This document shows, one piece after another, positions 32,914 through 43,283 of a DNA stretch of 64,000 nucleotides; position 1 is the first letter of the stretch, and every line of letters begins with the position of its first letter. The notes beneath the pieces are model-generated. The model saw only the letters and a program-made list of their open reading frames with translations, had not been told where the DNA came from and made no database searches. The translations under genes and the position numbers were made by a program. The DNA comes from Methylobacterium hispanicum (GTDB lineage: Bacteria > Pseudomonadota > Alphaproteobacteria > Rhizobiales > Beijerinckiaceae): assembly GCF_022179285.1 (NCBI RefSeq), contig NZ_BPQO01000002.1, forward strand, positions 248,001 to 312,000, read 5' to 3'.

Positions 32914-34356
32914 ATGCATCGGAACGGGACGGGCGCGGGCGAGCCGGAGGGAACGCCCGCCCGCGGGCAATGGCCGGCCTTCGACCGAGCCGTGAAATGT
33001 CCCGCCCCCTGCGTCGCCGCGTTGTCGGTGCTGGTCTTCGGGCTGCTCGCCGCGCTCGGGGCGGCCCAGTGGGCGGAGGTATGGAACGCGCGCACCAAGG
33101 GCGAGCGATTCGAGGCGGCGGCGAGCCGGGTGGCCTCGCTCATCGAGAGGCGCATGGCTCTTTACGAGTACGGTACCCGCGGAGCCCGTGGCGCCGTGAT
33201 CGTCGCGGGCGAGGACGCCATCACACGCGAGAGCTTCGGCCGCTACTCCCGGACACGCGACGTCGACACGGAATTTCCGGGGGCGAGAGGCTTCGGGCTG
33301 ATCCGGCGCGTACCAGCCGCGAGCCAGGAGGCGTTTTCGGAGGCGGCGAGACGGGACGGCGCGCCGGACTTCCGCATCCGGCAGCTCCGGCCGCATGACG
33401 GCGAGCGCTACGTCATCCAGTACATCGAGCCCATGTCGCGCAACCGCGAGGCCGTCGGCCTCGACGTCGCCTCGGAGGAGGACCGGCGCGCGGGCGCGCT
33501 GCAGGCCATGGAGAGCGGCCGCGCGACGCTGACGGCGCCCATCACCCTCGTCCAGGCCTCAGGGATGAAGGAACGCGGCTTCCTGCTGTTCCTGCCGGTC
33601 ACGCGTCCCGGTGCACCCGCCGGCACCGCGGAGGAGCGCCGGTCGGCGACGTGGGGATGGACCTACGCGCCGCTCGTCATCGACGAGGTGCTCGCGGGCG
33701 TGGACCTCGATTCCCCCGCCCTCGACGTCGGCATCCGCGACATGGAGGCGACAGCCACGCGCTTCTACGGGGACCGCGAGGGGGCCGGGACCCCGACGGA
33801 CGGGCTCACCGCCACCCGGCGGCTCTCGATCCACGGACGGACTTGGCTCGTCGACGTGGCGGCCCGTCCCGCCTTCGTCGCAGGGCTGAACCTCGTCCGC
33901 CCGGCGACCGTGGCCGCCATCGTCGGCACGGGCACGCTGCTGCTCGCGGGCCTCGTCTACCTGCGCCTGGCCGGTCGGCGCCGCGAGGTGCTGGCGGCGG
34001 TCGAGAAGGGACGGCTGGCGGCCATCGTCGAGAACGCGGACGACGCCATCGTCGGCAAGTCCCCCGACGGCGTCGTCACCGACTGGAACCCGGGTGCGGA
34101 GCGGCTGTTCGGCCGTCCCGCCGCCGAGGCCATCGGCAGGAAGGCGGAGGACCTCATCGTCCCCGGGCACCTCCGGGAACAGGAGCGCGACGTCCTCCTG
34201 CGCATCCGCCGGGGCGAGGCCGTGCCGACCTTCACGACCCTCAGGATGCGCAAGGACGGCACGGTCTTCCCGGTGCAGGTGACCGCCTCCCCGATCCGTG
34301 CGCCCGACGGCACGGTGGCCGGCGTGGCGGCGGTCATGCGCGACGTTTCCGAGTAG
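32914..34356 (+). CDS. CHASE-PAS N-terminal part of a hybrid kinase, ended by an in-frame TAG
   Basis: The 480-residue product holds a transmembrane helix (about 31-52), a periplasmic CHASE domain (RGFGLIRRVPAASQEAF, then YVIQYIEPMSRNREAVGLD), a second helix (about 330-352) and one PAS domain (about 365-478, AIVENADDAIVGKSPDGVV; MRDVSE). It ends at TAG 34354-34356. The codons after the stop stay in frame (AAAEERIREANASLERQVAE) into a second PAS domain and the catalytic half, so the original gene was one hybrid kinase of about 1,297 residues. ATG at 32914 has GGGGGGAG upstream. CHASE domains usually sense small adenine-like or peptide ligands. Confidence 0.75.
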   Translation: MHRNGTGAGEPEGTPARGQWPAFDRAVKCPAPCVAALSVLVFGLLAALGAAQWAEVWNARTKGERFEAAASRVASLIERRMALYEYGTRGARGAVIVAGEDAITRESFGRYSRTRDVDTEFPGARGFGLIRRVPAASQEAFSEAARRDGAPDFRIRQLRPHDGERYVIQYIEPMSRNREAVGLDVASEEDRRAGALQAMESGRATLTAPITLVQASGMKERGFLLFLPVTRPGAPAGTAEERRSATWGWTYAPLVIDEVLAGVDLDSPALDVGIRDMEATATRFYGDREGAGTPTDGLTATRRLSIHGRTWLVDVAARPAFVAGLNLVRPATVAAIVGTGTLLLAGLVYLRLAGRRREVLAAVEKGRLAAIVENADDAIVGKSPDGVVTDWNPGAERLFGRPAAEAIGRKAEDLIVPGHLREQERDVLLRIRRGEAVPTFTTLRMRKDGTVFPVQVTASPIRAPDGTVAGVAAVMRDVSE

Positions 34357-34497
34357 GCGGCCGCGGAGGAGCGCATCCGCGAGGCCAACGCCTCGCTCGA
34401 ACGGCAGGTCGCGGAACGGACCGAGGCGCTCCGGGCCGGCTCGGCGCTGCAGAAGGCCATCCTCGCCAACGCCGGTTACGCCGTCATCGCCACCGAC

Positions 34498-36807
<2,310 letters not shown>

Positions 36808-36961
36808 GGCAGCCGTCCCCGTCGTGGTCGCGGCGTTTGGGTCGATGTATCGACGGTGGATTCTCAACATCGAAGGAAGCGGCATCCGTGACGCGCTACG
36901 TCGGGACACCTTTCCTTAACCGTGTTCGCCGCAGCCTGACGGCTTCCGGAAGGTGCGGGCG

Positions 36962-37156
36962 ATGGCGCAGAGCAACGGGGACCCGGCGCGGGCCCAGGCC
37001 CCGCGGCGGTGGGAGGTGTTCCGCGCGGCGGACCAGCTCCGGGCCGAGGGTAAGGAGCGAGTCCCCGCGGGCAACGTGTGGGCGCGGATCAGCGGAACGC
37101 CGGCGTGGCCGGCACCAACAAGCTGGTCAGCGGCCATCTGTCGGACTGAGCCTTGA
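36962..37156 (+). pseudogene. Possible frameshifted KfrA-like/hypothetical gene remnant
   Basis: The ATG follows GGAAGG, and the start (WEVFRAADQLRAEGKERVPA) resembles the N-terminal DNA-binding part of KfrA-like proteins. After residue about 45 the frame becomes Pro/Trp-rich, whereas the next frame reads NAGVAGTNKLVSGHLSD and stops, which fits that family better. A one-base shift is likely. The rest of the 36808-37425 stretch contains nothing else I can support. Confidence 0.4.
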
Positions 37157-37425
37157 AATGCGCCTACACCCCCGAGGGCTGCAATCGACTTGGAATGGTT
37201 AGTCGTGGCGATCAAGACATCTTGATATCCTGACCGCTCCGGGGAGGTCCGCTTCTTCGCTCGGAGCAGACGCCTCATCCGGCCAGCCGCTAGATCTTCA
37301 AAGGGTCAGGAGTTCGCGCGCCACGACGCCGATGCCGGCCGGCGCGCCGCGGCGGAGATGGAGCGGGCTACCGCCGCGCAGATCGCGGCGGCGTTCACGG
37401 CACCCCCATCGACCTGTGGCGGAGG

Positions 37426-37617
37426 GTGAAGGGACCGGTCCCCTCCGCCAAGCCATGCAGGATGACGGGCATGAACTCCCAGAGGGTCCGGACGCAGCTT
37501 CGCGCCGGGGACATCGAGGGCTGGGGCCTTGATAGACTGCTCGCCGTCGCGGCGAGCCTCGGTCTGCGGGCCGAGATCAGGTTAGTGGCTATCGGGGCGC
37601 CGCCCGAGGCGGCGTAA
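37426..37617 (+). pseudogene. Remnant of an XRE-type antitoxin-like protein
   Basis: A 63-residue reading whose C-terminal half (NSQRVRTQLRAGDIEGWGLD, then RLLAVAASLGL) resembles the end of HTH_37/HigA-like antitoxins (RVSxLLxGxxxxxSLDxLxxxAxALGL). The N-terminal helices seem present just upstream in other frames (AAEMERATAAQIAAAFT near 37353). It is probably broken. No toxin partner is visible. Confidence 0.35.
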
Positions 37618-37721
37618 GAGGCTGCCGTCCTACCGGACCAAAGAGACCGTTCAGTATATCGGCGACAACTAATTGAAAGCTCGAAACATCCATGCGATCA
37701 ATGCGTTAGACTGCATTGTCC

Positions 37722-38030
37722 ATGGTGCGCGCTATGTCTGCTGGTTCAGTTCTCTCCCACTTCGACGGCATGTTCCAGGGCTTCGCCGGTGGACTGGGGA
37801 GCGCCCTCGCGCAGGGACGCGCCGCGCGGGCTGAGGCCGACGCGGCGGACCGGCAGGCTGCCCGGACGCTGGACCGCGTGGCAACCGTCGCGCGGGGGAT
37901 GGCGCGCGACAGGCAGGAGATCCACGCCCTGCGGGAGGAGAACGACCGCCTCCGGGACGAGCTCGCTGCGATGCGGGCGCGCGCAGTCCGCGCCGAGGCC
38001 GTGGCCATCCGGGACCGGCGTCAGCCGTAG
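37722..38030 (+). CDS. Small coiled-coil hypothetical protein
   Basis: A protein of about 102 residues. The N-terminus is Gly-rich (HFDGMFQGFAGGLGSALAQG). Residues 40-100 form an Ala/Arg/Glu-rich coiled coil (REENDRLRDELAAMRARAVR). Start codon choice is weak: ATG 37722 or 37734, neither with a clear ribosome site. Its 3' end overlaps the convergent gene by 10 bases. It is the first of a group of unrecognised genes at the left of the integrase-containing element. Confidence 0.5.
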   Translation: MVRAMSAGSVLSHFDGMFQGFAGGLGSALAQGRAARAEADAADRQAARTLDRVATVARGMARDRQEIHALREENDRLRDELAAMRARAVRAEAVAIRDRRQP

Positions 38031-38584
38031 GCGAGACGCGGGCCGGCGTAGGCGAGGGCGGCGGGCTCCGGCTCGGCGACGCGAGGGGCCGGGGGCGTCG
38101 GTAGCAGGCTGGCCTGGTGCTGCCGGATCGTCGGGCAGAGGGACAGCCCCGGGATCGGCCATGTGCCCAGCATGTGCTCGCCGGCCTGGCGCGGCGTCAG
38201 CATCCGGAGGCGTCCGAGGTCCGCGTCGTCCAGGCCCCGCAGCCAGGCGAGCGCCGCCTCGTCCAAGGTGCGCAGGTCCGGCTCGGGCTCGCCGGCCTTG
38301 CGGGCGACGGCGTACGCCAGGGCGACGGCCCCCCACTCCGATGCGGGACAGACCGGGGCCGGCTCCGGCGCGGTGACCGCCGGCGCTGGCGCGGGCAGGC
38401 TCGCCTCCGCCAGGGCGTCGAGGGCCTCGTCCGCCGCGACGGCCGCCGCGGGAGCACGGGAGCGCGGCGCGGCGACCGACTCGGCGATCCATCGACCGGC
38501 CCGCCAGACCAGGCGGACGGTCGTCCGGACGGCTTCGGCCATGGCGGCCAGGATAACGGCGAGCATGATGGCGAGGCGGCGCAT
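38021..38584 (-). CDS. Membrane-anchored hypothetical protein
   Basis: The 187-residue protein has a single N-terminal transmembrane helix (MRRLAIMLAVILAAMAEAV), a Pro/Ala-rich linker, then a helical region (WGAVALAYAVARKAGEPEP; LRTLDEAALAWLRGLDDADL). ATG at 38584 has GGAG 9 bases upstream. No known family. It is on the same strand as the two genes upstream and probably belongs with them in an accessory operon. Confidence 0.55.
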   Translation of the reverse strand: MRRLAIMLAVILAAMAEAVRTTVRLVWRAGRWIAESVAAPRSRAPAAAVAADEALDALAEASLPAPAPAVTAPEPAPVCPASEWGAVALAYAVARKAGEPEPDLRTLDEAALAWLRGLDDADLGRLRMLTPRQAGEHMLGTWPIPGLSLCPTIRQHQASLLPTPPAPRVAEPEPAALAYAGPRLAYG

Positions 38585-38645
38585 GGGATGGTCTCCAGTG
38601 TGACGAGGGGATGGTGCTGCGCGGCTCCGCATTGCACCAGGGCAG

Positions 38646-38789
38646 TCAGGCGGCCTGTCGCCGAGCCGCCCGGTAGGCGCTGAGGGCCGCGTGCCCCTCG
38701 GGCGTCTCGCCGGGACGGCCCTCCCACCTGGCGGGGTCGAGCAGGTCCAGTAGGGATAGCTGGCGGGGATCGGGACGGCGGCGGGCCAT
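38646..38789 (-). CDS. Very small hypothetical protein
   Basis: A 47-residue reading (MARRRPDPRQLSLLDLLDPA...). It starts 3 bases after the stop of the upstream 320-residue gene on the same strand, which suggests translational coupling. The QLSLLDLLDP motif resembles a short linear peptide found at the ends of some plasmid and phage small proteins. Function unknown. Confidence 0.4.
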   Translation of the reverse strand: MARRRPDPRQLSLLDLLDPARWEGRPGETPEGHAALSAYRAARRQAA

Positions 38790-38791
38790 CG

Positions 38792-39754
38792 TCACGCCTC
38801 CGTCCCGAAGACAGCCCGCCGGAAATCCGGCGGTAGCTGCCGCCGGTGTCGGTGGACCGCCGCGAGGGCATGGCTCGCCTCGACGACGCTTAGGGTCTCC
38901 AGGCCCGCGAGGACGTGGCCGAGCCTGGAGTGCGACTGCCCCCATCCGGAGCGGTTGCGGACGCTGGCTTGATCCTCGTCGAGGGCAGTAAGCACCCTTA
39001 CGGCGGCGTGGACGGCCTCGCGCACGGCGGGGTCGTCGGCGCGGGTGAGCCAGTCCTGATCGGGATGCTCCGCCGCCCGGGCGCGCGTCGCAGCGATGCC
39101 GGCCTCGACCTCCGCGACCAGGTCGCGGGCGAGGCGTGCCGCTCCGCTCCGGGGCACGCCGCCGGCACCGGGCGCCTCCGCCAGCAGGGCTTCCGCGACC
39201 TGTCGCTTCCGCGTGCCCCACGCCCACAGTTGCGTGTCGAGCGATTCGCGGAGGGCGGCGAGGTCGGCTCGGCGGGCCTCTCCATTGAGAGCCGCGTCGA
39301 GATCGGCGTTCCGGAGTGCCTGCGCGGCCTCGGCGGCCAGACGCTCATCGTCTTCCGCCAGTGCCTCGTCGGCGGCGGCGAGAGCGTAGTCCATCGCCGC
39401 TTCCGGAGCGGCGGGGTCCTCCCAGCACACCGGCTGCATGACGCCGTTGTCGGATTCGGCCGTGCCCCAACTGAAGCCGACGTCTCGGAGGGTCTCGCGG
39501 GCAAGCTTGTACGCGCGCCCGTACCGAACGTCGTCGCCCTCGCCGAGCCAAAGGACGCGCGGGCCGCGTCCGGTCAGAACAGCGCGGTGTCGGCGCCACG
39601 TCAGGCCGAGGGCGGCCACCGGCAGGGCCGCCCCGATGGGCGCGGGAACCGAGGCAGCGGGCTCGGGAGCACCCCGGGAAGCGGCGACGGCGGCGAGCAG
39701 CACGGGGGCGACGACCCCGGCGGCGGCGATGACGAGGATGAGGAGGGAGAGCAC
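38792..39754 (-). CDS. Hypothetical membrane-anchored protein
   Basis: A 320-residue protein with N-terminal hydrophobic helices (MLSLLILVIAAAGVVAPVLL and a second weaker one near 38-55). Most of the rest is a helical, Ala/Arg/Glu-rich domain (about 130-290). It has SWGTAESDNGVMQPVCWEDP in the middle and no recognised family. The spacer to the next divergent gene (39755-40023) is AT-rich, as expected of promoters in an acquired element. Confidence 0.55.
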   Translation of the reverse strand: MLSLLILVIAAAGVVAPVLLAAVAASRGAPEPAASVPAPIGAALPVAALGLTWRRHRAVLTGRGPRVLWLGEGDDVRYGRAYKLARETLRDVGFSWGTAESDNGVMQPVCWEDPAAPEAAMDYALAAADEALAEDDERLAAEAAQALRNADLDAALNGEARRADLAALRESLDTQLWAWGTRKRQVAEALLAEAPGAGGVPRSGAARLARDLVAEVEAGIAATRARAAEHPDQDWLTRADDPAVREAVHAAVRVLTALDEDQASVRNRSGWGQSHSRLGHVLAGLETLSVVEASHALAAVHRHRRQLPPDFRRAVFGTEA

Positions 39755-40023
39755 GGCGACAAATCCTGTTCGTCGTTGGCAACTCCGGACAGCATCCCCC
39801 TAGCCCCGAAATACGTCAAGTATTGATGGGCGCCTTCAGGCCAAGAATAAAGCTTTGAAATCCGAAGGATCGGCCTTGGCGATTTTTGGTAGAAAGTAAC
39901 AAAAATAAAAGCGTGCTGCCCCTATGGACAAACGCACATCGAATCGTGCCGTGTTGCCTACAGGCGACGCGTCGCGTCGCCGAGGGCAGTCGGACTGCTT
40001 AGGCCATAAGGATGATAACTTCG
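39755..40023. promoter_or_regulatory. AT-rich divergent intergenic region of the element
   Basis: This 269-base spacer is markedly richer in A/T than its surroundings (for example AACAAAAATAAAAGCG near 39898). It separates the minus-strand accessory genes from the plus-strand operon ending in the integrase. It most likely holds both promoters and the binding site of the Cro-like protein encoded first in the operon. No exact operator was assigned. Confidence 0.45.
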
Positions 40024-40251
40024 ATGGGACCGAAGGTGACCCCAGGTGAAGTGCGCGATCTGCTGCGACGGCGCATTGAGGAGGCCGGCTCCACCAGAGC
40101 CGCCTCCCGCGCGCTCGGCGTTTCCGCCGCGTACCTTATTGACGTGCGCCACGGGCGCCGCGCCGCGGGCGACCGCCTCTTGTCCGGGCTCGGTCTGGAG
40201 CGCGTCGTCGTCCCCGTCGAGCCGGCGGAGGGCGCGGCCCATGTCGCGTAA
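40024..40251 (+). CDS. Small Cro/XRE-like DNA-binding protein
   Basis: A 75-residue protein. The helix-turn-helix is RAASRALGVSAAYLIDVRHG (about 22-41), flanked by charged helices. Such proteins act as repressors or Cro-like switches of mobile elements. ATG 40024 (MGPKVTPGEV) is chosen; an ATG 12 bases earlier is possible. It is the first gene of a plus-strand series ending with the integrase and overlaps the next gene by 11 bases. Confidence 0.65.
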   Translation: MGPKVTPGEVRDLLRRRIEEAGSTRAASRALGVSAAYLIDVRHGRRAAGDRLLSGLGLERVVVPVEPAEGAAHVA

Positions 40252-40531
40252 CCCGTTCTTGGACGACGAGGGCATCCGGGACCTTCCGGATTTCCTTCGC
40301 TACCTGGAGGCGGACATCCGCCTCGCTGCAAGCCCGTCTTTCAACCGCCGCGCCGCCCGCCCACCGGTCGAGCCACTCCCGCCGGAAGCGCCCCCGGTCG
40401 CGCCGGTCGACGCGCGCCCCATCGCGCAGGTCCGCACCGTCCCGCCGCCGGCGCCCTGTCCCGCTCCGCGGCGCCCGGTGCGCATGCCTGACGCCGATCC
40501 CCGCCAGCCCGCTCAGAGGAGGATGCTGTGA
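40241..40531 (+). CDS. Hypothetical protein with proline-rich tail
   Basis: A 96-residue protein. The first 30 residues are acidic and helical (FLDDEGIRDLPDFLRYLEAD); the rest is a Pro/Ala/Arg-rich, probably disordered tail. It overlaps the Cro-like gene before it and the next gene after it (GTGA), showing tight coupling. No family recognised. Confidence 0.55.
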   Translation: MSRNPFLDDEGIRDLPDFLRYLEADIRLAASPSFNRRAARPPVEPLPPEAPPVAPVDARPIAQVRTVPPPAPCPAPRRPVRMPDADPRQPAQRRML

Positions 40532-41724
40532 GCGACGTCTACTCCATCGACGCTGCGGTCTACGCGATGCCGGCGCCTGGCGCGGTCGCGCGCCGCATCG
40601 ATTCGCACGGGTTCGAGGCGGCGTCCGCGCGTTGGCACTGGCTGGGTCAGCGCACGATCAACTCGCTCGCGCAGCGTGGACGCGCCCAGGCCGGTGACGT
40701 CGCTCCCCGGCGCACCGGCGGCCGCCGCATGTCCTGTTCGGAGATCGACGCCGCCGTCGCCGTCGAGGCGGGACACGTCCTCGTAAACGCCGTGCGCGGC
40801 ATCCGCGCGCCCGGCGCCACCGTCGCCGCGCAGGTCGTCTACGGGCGTCGCGGCCTGACGCCGCCAAAGATCTCCCCGTCCGAGCGCGGCGTCGCCTCGG
40901 CGCTCGCGATCCGCGCCCGGCGCGGCGACGTCGAGGCGGCCGAGGCCTGGGACGCTCGCCTCGCCCATGAACGGGCGGTCGGCGCCGTCATCCGTGCCGC
41001 GCTGGCCCTGGTCCCGGCGCAGCCCTCTACCGGCCGCTACCGCCTCCCGCCGCAGGACGACCGCCTCGCCGAGGCGCTTCAGGGCCTCGACCCGGACGCG
41101 ATCAGCGCCGTCTTCCCCGACCTGCCCCTTATCCCTTCCGAACCGGAGCCCGACGTGACCCCGACACCTGCCGCCGAAACCACCCTCGCCGCCACCGAAG
41201 CCGCGTCGCCCGCATCCCGCGGCCGCCTGCCCGACGTCGAGATGCTGCGCGACCTGCACGCCAAAGGCCTGTCCTGCGCCGACGTCGCCGGCCGCTACGG
41301 TGTCACCGCGACGGCTGTTCATTCGCGGTGGGCGCGGCTCGGCCTGGACACGCGGGGCCGCTGCGGCGGCATCCCGTCCCGGACGCCGGCAACCGCCCCG
41401 CTGGCGGAGACGGAAAGCGCCGCGTCGCCCTCGGAAACGGAGGCGCCGGCTTGGACGCCCGGGACGGACTACGCCGACGTCACGGTTGTCCCCGGCCGCC
41501 CTGGGGAGCGCCTGTCCGTCGAGGATCTCGCGCTCGCAGTCGACCTGATGCGGGCACGATCGATGACGCCCGACGCCGCCATCGCCGTCGTCCGGGCCGA
41601 GGTAGCATCTTCCCAAGCGGCTGCGACCAAGACCACTTTCAACGGCATGCGCAAGAGCGCGATCCGCAGTTGGTTCTCCGCGCTCGCGGACGACCGTTCC
41701 CTGCCGTCGCTCGACCAGGAGTAA
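40528..41724 (+). CDS. Phage-like hypothetical DNA-binding protein (398 aa)
   Basis: The GTG start at 40528 has GGAGG 7 bases upstream. The N-terminal 180 residues are basic and helical. A helix-turn-helix at about 235-262 reads LSCADVAGRYGVTATAVHSR, and a C-terminal helical domain follows a Pro/Thr-rich linker. The layout suggests a replication-initiation or regulatory protein of the element, but no family is recognised. It is followed 5 bases later by the HIRAN-domain gene. Confidence 0.6.
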   Translation: MSDVYSIDAAVYAMPAPGAVARRIDSHGFEAASARWHWLGQRTINSLAQRGRAQAGDVAPRRTGGRRMSCSEIDAAVAVEAGHVLVNAVRGIRAPGATVAAQVVYGRRGLTPPKISPSERGVASALAIRARRGDVEAAEAWDARLAHERAVGAVIRAALALVPAQPSTGRYRLPPQDDRLAEALQGLDPDAISAVFPDLPLIPSEPEPDVTPTPAAETTLAATEAASPASRGRLPDVEMLRDLHAKGLSCADVAGRYGVTATAVHSRWARLGLDTRGRCGGIPSRTPATAPLAETESAASPSETEAPAWTPGTDYADVTVVPGRPGERLSVEDLALAVDLMRARSMTPDAAIAVVRAEVASSQAAATKTTFNGMRKSAIRSWFSALADDRSLPSLDQE

Positions 41725-41729
41725 GCGAA

Positions 41730-42542
41730 ATGGCCGAGATCCCCGCCGTCGCCCTGATCGAGAATAGCGACGCCGCCGAGGAGGCCGACCGTCTCCGAAA
41801 CGGAGAGCCGTGGCACATGTCCTCCGTCGCCGGGCTGCAGGTCTACGACTACGGCACCGAAGGGCTCGACGAGCAGCCGGTACGCCCGCGAGAAGGCGAC
41901 CGGCTGCATCTTATCCGGGCACCGGAAAACCCGTACGACGAAAACGCAATCGAGGTGTGGTGGAAGAACAGCATCCGCCTCGGGCGCGTCCCTCGCGACC
42001 TCGCGGCCCAACTCGCATGGAGGCTCGACGAAGGGCAGGTGCTCCGGGCCTACGTGGCGAACGGTGGCGACGGGTCGGCATGGTCCGCCCGCGCGCTTTT
42101 CGTCGGCGAGGCCGTCCGGCACATCTACGAGCGCCGGCGCGACCGTGAGATTGCGAACGGGGTGGACGCGCACTGGTATGCCGAGCGTTGCGACGAGGAG
42201 CGTCGGCGACGCGTCGGGCAGGATCACGGTCGGCAGTTCGAGCTTCGTATCCACGCCGTTCGGGAAGCCCGCATGGCCCAGGCCGTCGCGGTGTTCCGCC
42301 GGGCCATCACTGCCGACATGACCGAGGTCGAGGCGCGGATGCCGGCGGCCGGCGAAAAGCACGAGTTGATCATGCTGGAGAGCGCGGTCGGCTGCTCGCG
42401 CTCGACGGGGAAGCGCCTCGCGGCCCGGGCCGGCGCGCCAGTTAGGGTGGCCCGGCCCGGCTGCTACTCGGACGGCTCCTACGTCAACGTAACGCCCGCC
42501 CTCCGGACCGCGCTCGCGGAATGGGCCGCCCGCCACAACTGA
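41730..42542 (+). CDS. HIRAN-domain protein of the integrated element
   Basis: A 270-residue protein. Residues about 45-120 match the HIRAN fold: LIRAPENPYDENAIEVWW, then LGRVPRDLAAQLAWRLDEGQ. HIRAN domains bind 3' ends of single-stranded DNA and are best known as add-ons of helicases and nucleases. Here it stands without a helicase, followed by a charged helical domain (about 125-265) of unknown type. GGAG precedes the ATG by 8 bases. A role in processing the element's DNA ends is inferred. Confidence 0.65.
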   Translation: MAEIPAVALIENSDAAEEADRLRNGEPWHMSSVAGLQVYDYGTEGLDEQPVRPREGDRLHLIRAPENPYDENAIEVWWKNSIRLGRVPRDLAAQLAWRLDEGQVLRAYVANGGDGSAWSARALFVGEAVRHIYERRRDREIANGVDAHWYAERCDEERRRRVGQDHGRQFELRIHAVREARMAQAVAVFRRAITADMTEVEARMPAAGEKHELIMLESAVGCSRSTGKRLAARAGAPVRVARPGCYSDGSYVNVTPALRTALAEWAARHN

Positions 42543-42554
42543 GAGAAACACCTC

Positions 42555-42782
42555 ATGCTCACGCTTAAGGACGTCGCCGCCGCGCTCGGGGGCAGCACCC
42601 GGCGGCCTCGGGGCTGGCTCCTCCTAGGAGCGCCCCACACCGGTCAGGGCCGGGACGTCCGCTTCGACCGGAACGCTCTCGTCGCATGGTGCGAGGAGGG
42701 CGCCGAGGGCTCCCGGGCCGCCGGCGACATCGAGACCTTCGCCCGGTGGCGTGGCTACGCCGACCAACTCCGGTCGGCCTGA
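42555..42782 (+). CDS. Small excisionase/MerR-like DNA-binding protein
   Basis: A 75-residue protein starting MLTLKDVAAALGGSTRRPRG, a winged-helix DNA-binding start like those of excisionases and phage-element regulators. VRFDRNALVAWCEEG is the typical wing and helix after it. It is placed two genes before the integrase, as Xis-type directionality factors often are. Family assignment is by pattern only. Confidence 0.55.
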   Translation: MLTLKDVAAALGGSTRRPRGWLLLGAPHTGQGRDVRFDRNALVAWCEEGAEGSRAAGDIETFARWRGYADQLRSA

Positions 42783-42866
42783 GCCGGGACCGGGCGGGGA
42801 ACGCTCGTTAACCTTGCGGCCTGTTTCAGCTGGCGCAACGACCCCCATTACGCGATTCTGGTCCCC

Positions 42867-43283
42867 ATGCCGACTTACGAGCTAATCGTCGAAAAGATCT
42901 CTGTCCTCGAAGGCCTCTACGGCGAGGACATCGACGCATTGATGACGCTCGACCTGGCCCGCCACGCTCCGGAGATCCGGGATGCGAACGGCGAGCCGGC
43001 GTTCTCGACGTACCAGCTGCGCCGCGCCTGCGAGACGGGTGCGCTCAAGGCGTTCCGGCCAGTGAGAGGGTGGCTCGTGACTCGGCGGTCAATCCGTGAA
43101 TGGAAGGACAGGCCGTGGCAAGGAAGCGCGAGGGAGCAAGCCTCCTCTACGAAGAAGACAGGAAGCAGTGGACGATCCGAGACTACGACCCCGCCACCGG
43201 CAAGCGCGTCAAAATCCGCCTCGACCGAGACCGCGTTAGAACTCGCGGCGAGGCTGAAAAGGCGTTCGCGCTCCACATCGTAG
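42867..43283 (+). CDS. Excisionase-like protein overlapping the integrase gene
   Basis: A 138-residue reading. Residues 1-85 form a small domain with AFSTYQLRRACETGALKAF and RGWLVTRRSIREWKD, the pattern of MerR-type excisionase domains. The remaining 50 residues are Ser/Thr/Lys-rich and lie wholly inside the integrase gene in another frame, an overlap of 169 bases. Coupling to integrase translation is likely. The low-complexity tail may simply be a by-product of the overlap. Confidence 0.6.
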   Translation: MPTYELIVEKISVLEGLYGEDIDALMTLDLARHAPEIRDANGEPAFSTYQLRRACETGALKAFRPVRGWLVTRRSIREWKDRPWQGSAREQASSTKKTGSSGRSETTTPPPASASKSASTETALELAARLKRRSRSTS

